Below are positions 1-10,588 of a DNA stretch of 64,000 nucleotides, piece by piece (positions within the stretch are counted from its first letter, which is position 1; every line of letters begins with the position of its first letter). A program made the translations under genes and the position numbers. This DNA comes from Lunularia cruciata (taxonomy: Eukaryota; Streptophyta; Marchantiopsida; Lunulariales; Lunulariaceae). The notes under the pieces were generated by a model that was not told where the DNA came from, ran no database searches, and was given only the letters and a program-made list of their open reading frames with translations. The DNA is taken from assembly GCA_948567375.1 (NCBI GenBank), contig OX419759.1, positions 8,090,744 to 8,154,743 of the forward strand, read 5' to 3'.

Positions 1-548
1 AAGTAGGAGTGCCGAGAGAGCACAACACCCAAAACACTATAGGTGTCGTCTCTTCCATAGATAGCAAGCCAACCCTTCCACACGAGATTGGTAGGGATGT
101 TTGTCTACATGCCAAATCCTCTGTCATACACTCAAATGTCCCAGGTCCAATAATATTACCAAAGACTCCCATCATCCTTCCATCAAAGGCTCTCCGATGA
201 GATAGGAAGGTCAAGGAAGGGGGGAACTTTACGGAGGAGGTAAGTCAGTAGATAAACAATACTAGAGGAGAGTATACCAAATGCCACCTGCGGATCTCCT
301 AGTAATACGAGGGTAACATCTAAGAAACGTTTGACACATAAACCTCGGATCCTACTAGCATTCCAAGAACATACAGTCCATATGTAGATGTGATACACCT
401 CTCTCGGTTCTCAAGATATAGAATGATACCTTAAGTGAACCGTGCTCTATACTTTGACACCTTGACTCTCAAGTCTCAGTATGTTGGTAGTCAAGGGATC
501 AAAAGTATACCTAATCTACTCTACAAGGTCCACAATGTGTATATCGTT
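1..548 (-). mobile_element. RLE-type LINE fragment (copy C)
   Basis: This stretch is the reverse complement of the segment at about 2,620-3,170 of the neighbouring LINE copy A. It covers the region just after the reverse-transcriptase catalytic motif. The homology runs off the left edge, so its full extent is unknown, and it fades near 548. The reading frame is broken. It lies head to head with copy A, so the two form a large imperfect inverted repeat separated by about 450 bp. Confidence 0.8.
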
Positions 549-1000
549 AGTTGCAAAACTTTACAATATGAAGGCCTTAAAAACAACTAAACAACTGAAC
601 AACTGAACTGAACAAGCGCATAACCTTGGGGTGCGGGAGGAGCTGCGGGAGAGTGTGGAGACGGGAGAAGAGAGGGAGAGACGTGAGACAATTTTGATAA
701 ATTCTGAGTGCTCTCTAGCATGTAGCCTTTGAGTGAATAGACAATTCTCTTCGTTTTTCAATTTCGGTTCCATTGGCACCTAGATTGAAGACTATGGAGA
801 ATGGAGTAGAAAGTTATGAAGTTTTTTAGCTTTTTTAGGATTGAGAGTGATCATTATAGATTGAGAGTGATGGGTTGTGAATTTTCATTTCTAATCTCTG
901 GGTTTTCATGATTAAGTTCCATGGGAATTTAATTTGAAAATTTTGGAGATGGAAATTGGAAGTTATGAGAGTTTATAGATTTTAGGGTTTGGAGAGATTG
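549..1000. other. Gene-free spacer between two LINE copies
   Basis: I see no convincing coding region. The stretch is T- and G-rich on the plus strand, with several short repeats of the form gattgagagtgat near 840-870. It may be LINE 5' untranslated sequence or old flanking DNA. Confidence 0.4.
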
Positions 1001-1101
1001 TTTTCTTATGTGAGTTGGGATGTGAGGGGTTGTGGTTTTGCAGATATGGGGAGATATGGAGAGGAGTATCATGTGTTACTATCACTATTCTTGTGCTAGC
1101 C

Positions 1102-4080
1102 ATGGCTACACCTTCCCATGTGGGGTTGCCTAGAGCGGGTCGGGATACACCATGCTCGGTGTGTCACCGACGCTTTACCTCGCAAGGGGTAAAGACCCAT
1201 GTGAGAAGGATGCACAAGGACTATGATTGGATCACTTGGGATGCCCACATGAAACGAGCGACCACATCGACAGCAGTGACACTCGGGATTACACATGCTT
1301 CTTCTATACCTTCGTTGATCGTTCCAGGGATACCGATCAAGTTGTGGGAGTGGATAGCTTCTCAGGCGGGTTGCATTTTGGGGTTATTTGAGACTAGTTT
1401 TCCATGTCCACGTCTATTCCATAGGCTACCCCGCACACTCCATGATGAGGCTAGATAGGCTTTTTGCCTACCACTGGATTGTTTGGCACGTGATCCCTTG
1501 GACGAGTTAGCGTGGTTCCTATTCCTCCTACTCCCTCGATGGTGTCTTCGTTATGCTAAAGGGGGACGTGCGGGGCATAGAGATGTGGCGGCTAGATTTT
1601 GTCGATTCCGAGCGGGGGATTGGGCAGCCCTTCAGGAGGAGTCTATTAGGGCTACACGATTTAGGAGACAGACATCGCCACAAGATACCACAGATTCCAC
1701 TCAATTACGACGATGTAGGACATTAGGTCAGGCGGGAGAGTTTAGTAGAGTAGCACGAGCGCTACACCCTTTGTCTATAGCGAGTCCTACTGATGAGACC
1801 ATCTCTTCCCTACGCTCATTGCATCCTATAGCAGTAGAGGGACTACCACTAGAGGTCTTAGATTATCAGCCTGAGCAGCCTTTGTGTCTTGATAGGTCGC
1901 TATTTGCACAAGCATTGTGCACTGCCCCTCGCCTTTCCTCAGGAGCCTTATTAGGGATGGTTTATGAGCACCTTAGAGATTGCTTCCAGGCAGATGATCC
2001 TTCTAGTGGTTTTACCGAGTTGTTTCAAGTGGCTGCAGCAGTAGCAAGAGGAGATATTCCTATGTCTGTTAGTCGGGTCTTAGGTGCTAGTCGACTTCTC
2101 GCGATCGAGAAGGACACGAGAGGCATTAGACCGATTGCTATTGGAGAGATCTTTTTGCATTTGGTCAGTCGTACCATTGTCCTTCAACATCGTTCTCACT
2201 TTCGACAACACCTTAGTCCACATCAGTTTGGAGTAGCTACACCTGGAGGATGTGAGGCTATATCTCTAGGCATTAGAGCACTCCTAGATATCCATCCGGA
2301 GTGGGTCGTCCTACAGGTGGATGTTGAGAACGCTTTTAATAGCATCTCACGTGCATCCATCTTTAGAGAGCTTAGGAAGGCTGGTGGATCCTTGGCGAGT
2401 CTCATTCCTTTTGTGCGGTCTTTTTATGGCTCTCCTGCTTCCCTTTACTACCAGCATGGTGGTTCACAGGAAGGAGTCACCGTCTTGGAGTCAGCTGTTG
2501 GTACACGTCAGGGAGATCCTTTGGGGGGGCCCTTATTTGCCATGGCTCACTTTAGAGCTCTCCTGTCTACTACTTTGGCCATGCCAGGTTGTGTATTTCC
2601 CTCCTTGGCAGATGATACACACATCGTAGGCCCTGTAGATCAGATTAGGCAGGCCTTTGACTACTTGACTACCGAGCTACATCTAGTAGGCTTGAGAGTC
2701 AAGGTGTCAAAGTGTAGGGCATGGTCCCCTTTAGGTATCCCTCCCCACCTTGAGCTTCCAGAGGGGTGTATCACATCCACAGAGGGACTTCGTGTTCTTG
2801 GAGTGCCAGTAGGATCGGAGGATTTTGTCACACGCTTCTTGGACGCTGCCCTTGCAAAGGATGTTCTCCATGTGGATGACCTTCCATTACTAGGAGATCC
2901 GCAGGTGGCATTTGGTATACTCTCTTCCAGTATTGCTCGTTGACCATCCTACCTCATCCGTACAGTTCCCCCCTCACCGTCCTTCCTATCACGTCTGAGA
3001 GCATTTGATAGGAGGATTATGGGAGTCTTTGGTGATATTATTGGACCAGGGACTTTTGAGTGTGTGACAGGGGATTTGGCACATAGACAGACGGCTCTAC
3101 CGATCTCATGTGGTGGGGTTGGCTTGCTTTCTATGGAGGAGATGGCACCTATAGCGTTTTTGGGTAGTTGGGCTCTCTTGGCAACCCTACTTGCCTCTCG
3201 TTTTGTGGTTGCTGATAGGCCGGTTTTGGAGACTTATGTGACAGAGGTGGAGGGAGGGTCCTTTTCTCTCTAGGTGTTATTGCAGCAGACGAGAGATAGT
3301 CTATCCCCACGAGCACGAGAGGGTTTTCCACCGTTTGCTTCACTATCCTCAGATTGGACTAGAGGTCTACAATCTTCCTTGATGGAGCGACAGTGTGAGC
3401 ATACGCTACATTCTCTCTTAGTTGACTCGTCCATTCCCTAGGCTACTAGAGCACGTATACGCTCTTGCTCCGGCAAGGGTGCAGGTTCGTGGATTCTAGC
3501 TCGACCATGCATTAGGGCTTTCCGACTCGCATCGGCTACTTTCTCTCCAGCGATGAGGTTTCGCTTGGGTTTGGTCCACCCATCTGCATCTTCACTACTC
3601 ACTTGTGAGTGTGGTTCTACACTAGATGCAGCGGCGGTCCACATGACACGGTGTCCTTTTGGAGGACAGAGGATAGCTACCCATGATGCCATTAGAGACA
3701 TAGTGTTTGCTATGGCACAAGAGAGTGGATACTTGGCTTGGAGGGAGCGTTCATATGCATTGCAGACGACACATGTCAGGGCAGACTTATACTTGGTCCG
3801 AGATGATCAGGTGATAATAGCGGATGTTGTGGTCACGGACCCTATGCGAGATACAATTTCGGAGGGAGTGATTACCCATCCCCCTGGATGGGCGGCGAGT
3901 GCAGCAGCAGGTCGCAAGGTCTCCAAGTACAGGGGCATGCAGCGAGGTCACCTCTTTGTTCCTCTAGCCTTGGAGTTATATGGAGCGATGGACACGGCAT
4001 TTGACACATTTGTCAAGGAGTGCGCGAGAGCTTATCATGTTAGGCGTCAGGGGTACCACTCTCACTCTCATACTTTGTAG
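1102..4080 (+). pseudogene. LINE polyprotein: zinc finger, RT, RLE (four nonsense codons)
   Basis: A single frame runs 993 codons from ATG 1102 to TAG 4080 without any frameshift, but four internal stops break it (1456, 2941, 3271, 3439). The N-terminal C2H2 finger is at 1153-1215 (CSVCHRRF then H and H). The RT core has QVDVENAFNSIS near 2305 and LADDTHIVGP near 2605, where LADD replaces the usual F/YADD. After the RT comes a CCHC cluster near 3604-3655 (CECGSTLD, then H and C). It is followed by an endonuclease with RADL, IADVVVTDP and a downstream K-x2-KY, matching the PD-(D/E)XK layout of R2-like elements. Other family copies in this window lack a stop at the equivalent positions. The element would act in the nucleus by target-primed reverse transcription. 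This copy cannot make a full protein unless the stops are read through. Confidence 0.8.
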
Positions 4081-4252
4081 TTTACTTTAGACAGCGTGTG
4101 TCCATTGCTCTACAGAGTGCAGTGGCTGGTGCAATCCATAGGAGAGCAATCATATTAGGTGATGTTTCTTCGGATGCTCCAGTTGTGTGTAGACAGTACG
4201 ACTTGCATAGCTCGGATATCTTAGGTGCGGTAGTGCAGATTTCTCATACGGA

Positions 4253-4352
4253 CTCTATTGGGGCTTAGCCCCATGTTACCCTTTTTTTCTCTCTCTTGTA
4301 CGGCTTGATGGGGTCTTCCCATCCTTCATTTTTCCTACGCGGTCGCCTTTTT
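4253..4352 (+). repeat. SINE-like/LINE-tail module, copy 1
   Basis: This is the 3' end of LINE copy A and one copy of the dispersed module. In sense orientation it has a GGGGCTTAGCCCC hairpin (4260-4272), a pyrimidine-rich stretch, then TTGATGGGGTCTTCCCATCC and TACGCGGTCGCC, followed by T-rich sequence. The same order is seen in the other copies listed in this annotation. Confidence 0.7.
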
Positions 4353-5880
4353 TCTTTCTTAAAAACTATGCATCGTGAAGGCTTGAGCCCTGACAGGGTG
4401 GAAATCTATACTCGATGCTGTCAGGTTAGTGAGCCGGTCATGATGACTTGTCATCTTCAATCCCGTAATTTTGCAAGCCAATATAACTGGGCACTTAATG
4501 AAGCGCGGAAAGGCGCGAGTAGGACGCGAGCAGTGGTAGCCTCGCCGTTAAGTTAGGGAAGAGTCCCTGACTACCTTGGCAGCTACCTGCTACAGTAGTT
4601 TGGAATCCCGCTACTGTAACACCACAGACTATCAGAATCCGATATCACCAATAGTCCAGCTCAAAACCCTACCCTACCCAGTGGTACGATTGTCACCTCG
4701 TACCTCTAAATGTTTAAGCATCCAAGCCGTCAGATACGGCATGGCAGATACGGCGTGGATAGAATGTCGCAGGTACTAAAGTCGGCATATAGTGCTCTTT
4801 GCCTTAGACTAGGAACGACCTTCTTAGCGGGACCTCCAGTTTCGCGAGGTTTTCAAACTGATGGGATATTCTGCTTAGAACAGAAAGCACCAGTGGAGCC
4901 TGCATCGGCAGTACAATAGACTGTCAACAGTGCTACGGTACAGTAGATCATAATCCCAAGTGAAGGGCCAATGCGGCTTCGATTTCGTCGTTATGTACAC
5001 TCGTCGTCGTTATGCTGCAGTCCATTCTGAGAGAATCCTGGCCAATTTGTGGGGTGAATGAGCGGAAGATTGTGGACGCTTTGGGAAAAATGTTATGTGT
5101 CTCAGCAAAAGCTGCGCAGTGTTCTGTTGTCAGCTTTGCAAGTTGGTCTGCTTGTTCTTCTTCTAATGCAATGAAGAGGAGTAGGAAATCGGGTTGCAGT
5201 AGTAATTCTGTGCAGGGAGTTGACTGGATGGGAGCCGTGGTTGTAGGGTCTGGAGTTGAGTTCTTGAGGAGTAGGCAGGGACGAGTTCTGGAGCTCGTGC
5301 AGGGGAAGCGAACAAGGAAGTGCATGCCGTTGGTGATTATTGTCCACTTTATTTCGGATTTGAATTCTGTACCTTCGCATCTACCCTTGCTAGGAAGGGG
5401 AGAAGATTGTGAAGTTCGAGGAGCGTGGAAGCTAGAGGCGTGGCTACGTCAGTTGATGGTAGTGTCGTTGTAGAGCCCGCTAAAAATATTACCACCGAAC
5501 AAGGTACTGGAGAAATTCTTCTCAGAACGATATGGATGAATGTAGACAAGAGAAAACGTATTTTTACGGAGTTGAACAAAGAGGACACACGTCGAGGTAG
5601 AAGTGAAAATTTTCTTTTCTCGTGCGCTTTGTCCTAGCCAATTTTAGCAGCATGCTATGTCCCTGGATTATGTAAGTAGCACACACTTACCTTCTTACCT
5701 CCTGACGCTCAAAATAGTGGCACAATGCAGCTACTTAAATTCTTTGTCATCAGAAGAAAGCAGAATTGCTGTGAATATGAAAGCAGTCTCAAGGGTTAGG
5801 ATTCTTATAACCAACTATTCAGTTTTCTGTTGCTACCCGAAACTTGATATTTTTCTCGTTTGTGGTCGTTTATGCTGAAC
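4353..5880. other. Stretch without a recognisable gene
   Basis: Open frames exist on both strands (5,012-5,473 plus, 4,948-5,325 minus), but neither shows a known domain and they overlap antisense. A leader exon of the histidine-biosynthesis relic downstream could lie near 5,400-5,640. I cannot recognise a transit peptide there. Confidence 0.35.
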
Positions 5881-8136
5881 AGTGCTTCCTCGACTTGGAA
5901 AAGTTTCTCGAGTGACGAAGAAAACGAATGTGGAGCAAACGGAACAGGAACAGGTATCTGTGATCGTGACACTGGCATACCTTTTCTCGACCACATGCTA
6001 AATGTGAGTATCATTGCCATTGGTTCGTGCTGCATTGAGATAGTTGTTTGGCTATACCATCACACAAATTTGTAATGGGAGGACCTGGGACCTGGTACAG
6101 AGATTGCCTCTTTTGAGTGCGGAAGTTCATGGATTCAAGGCTTCAAGGATCAGGGAGCGCTGAAACTCAATGAAGAACATAGCTTGGGATGCTATGAATA
6201 ACTCATGTCATGTAGACGGACTCTCACGGACGAACTATCTGCAATCATGTCCTATTCCATACCGGAGAATGTGGGAACCATTCGTTGATCATCTCTAAAG
6301 TTTACATCACAAATCCACGCTGCAGTTAGATGTAAGTTCTAAAAGACTTGTAACTTTAGGAATTCAAGCAAGACAAAAAGTGGACATATATCAATGACCT
6401 CTGCTGAGGAAGCACATGTATGCCAATATGCTCTTTTGTTGAATCTCGGCATACATTTCGTTACTACAAATAATTTGTGACTGGTAAATAGACTTGTTCT
6501 CGCTCAGATCTTTTGAGACCTCATTCTTATTTTTTTTCTGGAATGCTTTTGCTCCAGCAGCAACTTGCATCGCATGGAATTCTGGGCGTGACAGTAAAGG
6601 CGAAGGGTGACACACACATCGATGATTATCATCATCGGATGAGGACACAAGTCTTGCCGTAGGAACAGTAAGTTCTCTTGTGCACAGGGTCAGCTGTCTC
6701 AGAATAAAATGGAACACGAAGGGTGGGCATGGTATATATCCATCTGAATAGATCGCTTCCTTCAAGTTTTGATAGTACATTTTATGGCTGTTTGTTGTAT
6801 AGACTATATTCTTGATTCCTGATTCTCATGTCTTTGTTGCATGTACAGGCATTAGTTCAGGCTTTGGGAGATAGGAAGGGAATATCGATTTGGTTACTTC
6901 TCTGCTCCTCTTGATGAAGCTCTCATCCATGTGGTCTTGGTAAGGATTTTGCCGACCTTAGGCTACCAGTGCAGCAGGAATGCAAGTACTTTAGTTCTCT
7001 CTTGATTGATCTTAAATGCTGGCCAGTCTTAGCTGGACCGTAAATTAAGGAATTATATGAAGGTTCTAGCACTATGCAACCATCTAAGTTTATGACATCC
7101 TGACTTTCACCTATATGTCGCGCGGAACGGAGTATCTTAGTCACTCGACTCTTAACAGAAGGTCTTCATGACCCTAGATAGGGTCATGAAGACCCTATCT
7201 GGGGTACAACGTAGACATACCTACTCATCGAGTCGGCACAGATGATACGCAGGTTAGAAACAACCGCACGCCTTGGCAATCTACGAAAAGAAACCAATTG
7301 ACTGTATTTGCACATAAGATCTAATCTATTCCTGGTTGTTTTCAACTTTTTAGTAGTGTTCGGTATGTCTCAAGTCTCATTGGTGGCGATTCGTTGGGTT
7401 GCAGTTGGTTGAGCACTTTTTCCAATCGGTTGTAAATACTTCTGGAATGATGTTACACATTCTTCAGGTACATCGAAACTCATACATCATATTTGGATTG
7501 TAGCATTGAAATCACAGTTGATCAGGAACTGCACTTGTTAGTTGGCGTTTTAGGAGTAGGGAAAGAGTCTTGCTTCCTCCAAAGCAAGAATCGGAAATAT
7601 ACTTCCAATGCACAGAATATATGTAAGTTTCTGAACATCATTTATCATCAAGATGGCAATCCATGAGTGATTTGAGGTCCTGATAAAGGGATTGGTTTAT
7701 GTTTATGCAGCTTACTGGTAATAAATGGCACCACATTAGTGAAGCTACTCTCAAAGCTTTTGGCAGAGTTCTTCGGCAGGCACTTAAATATGATGTGAGA
7801 AGGAAGGGATCCGTTCCCAGGTACGTATGGAATCTTAAGCGCGTATCCAAGTGAAGAGCGTGAGTTGCGTTCGATGTTAGACAATTGAACTAAAGACCGA
7901 TATTACCTCAGTCTTGTCCTGATTGGAACCCTCAAATGCGATGTTTATGGGTGAATGGAATCATGTTTGCGCTCAGGGCACTGAATATTCGTTCACATAC
8001 TTACATATCAGCGTATTGTTTCGTTGCCATCTAACTTTACTATATTTGTGTAATTGACAGATCAAAGGGTGCGTTCTCTTGCCCCAAAATCGAAAGATCC
8101 GAACGTGTAGCAAATTTTCAGCCAAGGAATAAATGA
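5881..8136 (+). pseudogene. Imidazoleglycerol-phosphate dehydratase pseudogene (histidine biosynthesis)
   Basis: IGPD converts imidazoleglycerol phosphate to imidazole-acetol phosphate in plastid histidine synthesis. Six exon remnants lie in order with good splice signals: about 5,890-6,003 (TGICDRDTGIPFLDHML, GTGAGT donor), 6,561-6,667 (QLASHGI, KGDTHIDD), 6,849-6,939 (LGDRKG, FSAPLDEALIHVVL), 7,405-7,467 (LVEHFFQS, NTSGM), 7,711-7,820 (HHISEATLKAF, LRQAL) and 8,061-8,136. The exon carrying the DLSGRP to GTYDTQ part of the family is not found between 6,940 and 7,404. Frameshifts occur in the first exon (TKKTNV is out of frame with the rest), after the metal-binding IDD(Y)HH motif in the second, and after DRKGI in the third. 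Retained introns mean it arose from a DNA-level duplicate or a dying gene, not from a processed transcript. The N-terminal leader is not identified. Confidence 0.8.
7162..7193. repeat. 32-bp perfect hairpin (15-bp arms, 2-nt loop)
   Basis: The left arm GTCTTCATGACCCTA and right arm TAGGGTCATGAAGAC are exact reverse complements around GA. A partial third copy of the arm (GACCCTATCTGGGG) follows at 7,191. It sits in intronic sequence of the IGPD relic. Confidence 0.85.
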
Positions 8137-8340
8137 AAGTTCTCTGGAGCATATTACATAGGGAAGCTACGTTGCTGGTTTACATGCTAAGATACACCCA
8201 TAAATGTAATATTCTGCTTCATAGGTAGTTCATTTGATTTCATCTCAGCTCCACGGCCTGTACACGGTTCAGTTGTCATGGGTGGCAGCTCCATCTAGCG
8301 GATTCCTTACTGTGGCAGTGCAAGCGTAAAGGATACAGAC

Positions 8341-8755
8341 TTCAGAGTTAAGGTGGATGTGATTTAATCTTTTATGTTTTGGACCTTTGGAGCCAAATCT
8401 AGATCTCTACCTACCTCTGTCGTGCTAGCCATACTAAAACCCCTCGAATTTATTTGTCAGCAAGGATTTTCGAAACGCGGATAGATCTGCCTTGAGTGTA
8501 CAGGTGGGTATAAGTTTTTGTCTTGGTGACAGCGAGTTTATTTGATGGCACTTTCCGTGAACCGAAGCATTTTTGGCCCTGTCACTGGAATGATCACACA
8601 GCAACGGACTTTAGAATGTCCCATAATACGAGAGGTAGTTAGGCTGGGTCAAACACAGGATAGCAGGTAGGCCTTTTCCTTCGGACCTGTACCTCTTTGT
8701 CTGCTTTGCTGTTGATGCGAGGAGTACTTCAGCTTTTCAACTATGATATATCTCG
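8341..8755 (+). repeat. Dispersed repeat R8, copy 1
   Basis: This sequence recurs at 27,484-28,055 in the same orientation and at 44,130-44,580 inverted. Shared landmarks are AAATCTAGATCTCTACCTACC, GGTGACAGCGAGTTTA, AGTTAGGCTGGGT and CTATGATATATCTC, in that order. No coding capacity is recognisable. Copy 1 is the most diverged and directly abuts the hAT-like relic. Confidence 0.7.
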
Positions 8756-10588
8756 GTTATATGGAAATAGCAAAAAGGACGATGGAAATAACAACTTCCC
8801 AATTTTTTAAGTAATTCCTCGTAATATCTGGAAAAGATTTTTTCTGCCGGTGCTATCGGAACGAAGCTCCATTTTACCCTCTATATCCTTTTCCTACTAT
8901 CCAGAACCGTACTGGAACGACCCGAAACTTATGGCCCAAAAGGCACTCGCCCAAAGAGAGAGGCTTTTAACCTATTGAAGAATCTCCCGCTTTTAACCTG
9001 TTGAAGAATCAAGGTTCGAAGATGACTGTCTTAGCGACTTGGTAGGCCACCATTTAACCATAGAGGAAATCTTAATCACATGAACTCGATGCAAGTCTCG
9101 TTATAACTCAGCAGTCTAGGTTCCCTTGACGATTATTAGAGCTGTTTGCAATATTGTTGCCAACATTTGTCACATAGTTAAATGTCGAGACATCCTGACA
9201 TTCGACATTTATTAAATGAGATTTGTGCAAGCAGTTGATTAAAATGCCGTCGGGAGCCCATGGTCGCTAGGCATTCCCGCATGGCGCGTTTTGCACTCCC
9301 ATGAGGGAACGCTATACGGGATTCGTCGGCTATGTCTATCGTTCGCTGTGACATCGCAAGTGTCAGTAAACTAGTTATCGGAATGGCATTCCTCGTGAAG
9401 ATCTTCGTGGTACTCTCGGTATTCCTGAATGAAAGCATCTTTATTCTCGAATGCTTAAAGTTCTACTTCTTGTAGCTCGACAATGTTTATTACCGGAATC
9501 TTCCCCACATGGAAATCCTCGACCATAGTACAAGTGACCATACATCTTTGTGATGCAGATGAACTTTTCTAGTTTCATGGAGCCAGGTAGTGCATTTTCT
9601 TTTAACCATGTCCAATTGAGAATATCCTCTCATATACCATGTTTTTGTAGGCAATCTGAGTAAACTAATCTGAGTAATCTGAGTTATCATGTTTTTGTAG
9701 GCTATCTGAGTAAACTCTCATAACCAAGAGCTTTTAGAACTATCGTGCATTGGCTAAGCCCTTCCAGAATTGAGTAGTTTGCTTGTCTTGGCAAAAGCTC
9801 ATCTACCCGAATATGCCAAAACCTCTTGTAAGTGGACATCCACTGTTGTTGTAGAGTACAAACCAAATGACAAGGCGCATTATCTTGCTCTCTGGTTTAA
9901 CCGCTCGATGGGATCATCCATGAAGTTGATGCCCCCCATGGTAGGATCCAAGTAGGCTGCTAAAAGGAAAATGCCATCTTTAAATATCATCACCATTCGC
10001 TTCTTGATCACATCAAAAACCAATGACTGTTGCGTTGCACCGATGCCCGGACATAGGTAGTACTATGTTTAGCTAATCATATACAGTATTCTACCATTCG
10101 ATGTACGAGGCGGAGTTTTGTTGCCGCTGACTGCCTAATGAGATTGATGATTTGTTGTAAACTATGACTAAACTTTTGCTCTTTGCCAAAGTACTTTATT
10201 CTCAATGCGGGTCTTGCAATTTTGGGGGCATGTTCTTGATGGTGTTAGAGATCCTTGATGATCTTTTCGTTGCCACACAATGACTTTAGGCAATCATATG
10301 CCGAGCTAAAACTAGTACTCCCAATAGATGCAAGGCATTGAGCCTTTTCCGCGGAGTTACTTTTAACTTTGCATAATTCCAAGATCAGCATGTTTACCTT
10401 TGTCACCTGCATCCAAGCACTAAGTGACAGTTAGGATTTCAGATCTTGACTTGAATGATTTCTATGGGTAACGGAAGTTTCCCAGAGGTATCTAGTAAGC
10501 AAATTTATGGGTGATGAATGCCTCTCGAGCTTTCAATTTCATCTGATTCCATTGTGGTAGGGATTCCAGAAAGGATTAGGGAACTATT
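8756..10588 (-). mobile_element. hAT-like DNA transposon relic, copy 1, left part
   Basis: It aligns collinearly with 40,481-42,629, the second copy. The right part of this copy continues at 18,338-19,092 beyond an LTR-retrotransposon insertion. Minus-strand coding traces are shared by both copies: KPENFICITKMYG-like near 9,540, a stretch around 9,178-9,438 that includes AMRECLATMGSRRHF, and VKSNSAEKAQ near 10,360. All are interrupted by stops. Terminal inverted repeats were not identified. The hAT assignment comes from the part at 18.7-19.1 kb and its counterpart in copy 2. Confidence 0.55.
10585..10588. repeat. Target-site duplication TATT, left
   Basis: TATT here and at 18,338-18,341 flanks the gypsy element. 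The uninterrupted site in the second hAT-like copy reads GGAAGTATTAAACGAAC near 42,620-42,640, so a single TATT was present before insertion. Confidence 0.8.

Larger units (their letters stand above)
1001..4352 (+). mobile_element. RLE-type non-LTR retrotransposon (copy A), near full length
   Basis: This is a LINE of the single-ORF type found in R2/NeSL/Utopia-like clades. The order is a C2H2 finger, reverse transcriptase, a CCHC knuckle and a restriction-like endonuclease at the C terminus. There is no apurinic endonuclease domain. The 5' boundary is approximate. The 3' untranslated part (4,081-4,352) ends in the short module that is dispersed through the window. No poly(A) tail or clear target-site duplication is visible. 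Copies B, C, E and F belong to the same family, and copy D (about 45,860-50,590) is a diverged relative. Confidence 0.8.

Noticed and set aside
5012-5473. 153-codon open frame on the plus strand
   Set aside because: No domain, antisense open frames of similar length over the same bases, and no recognisable splice context.
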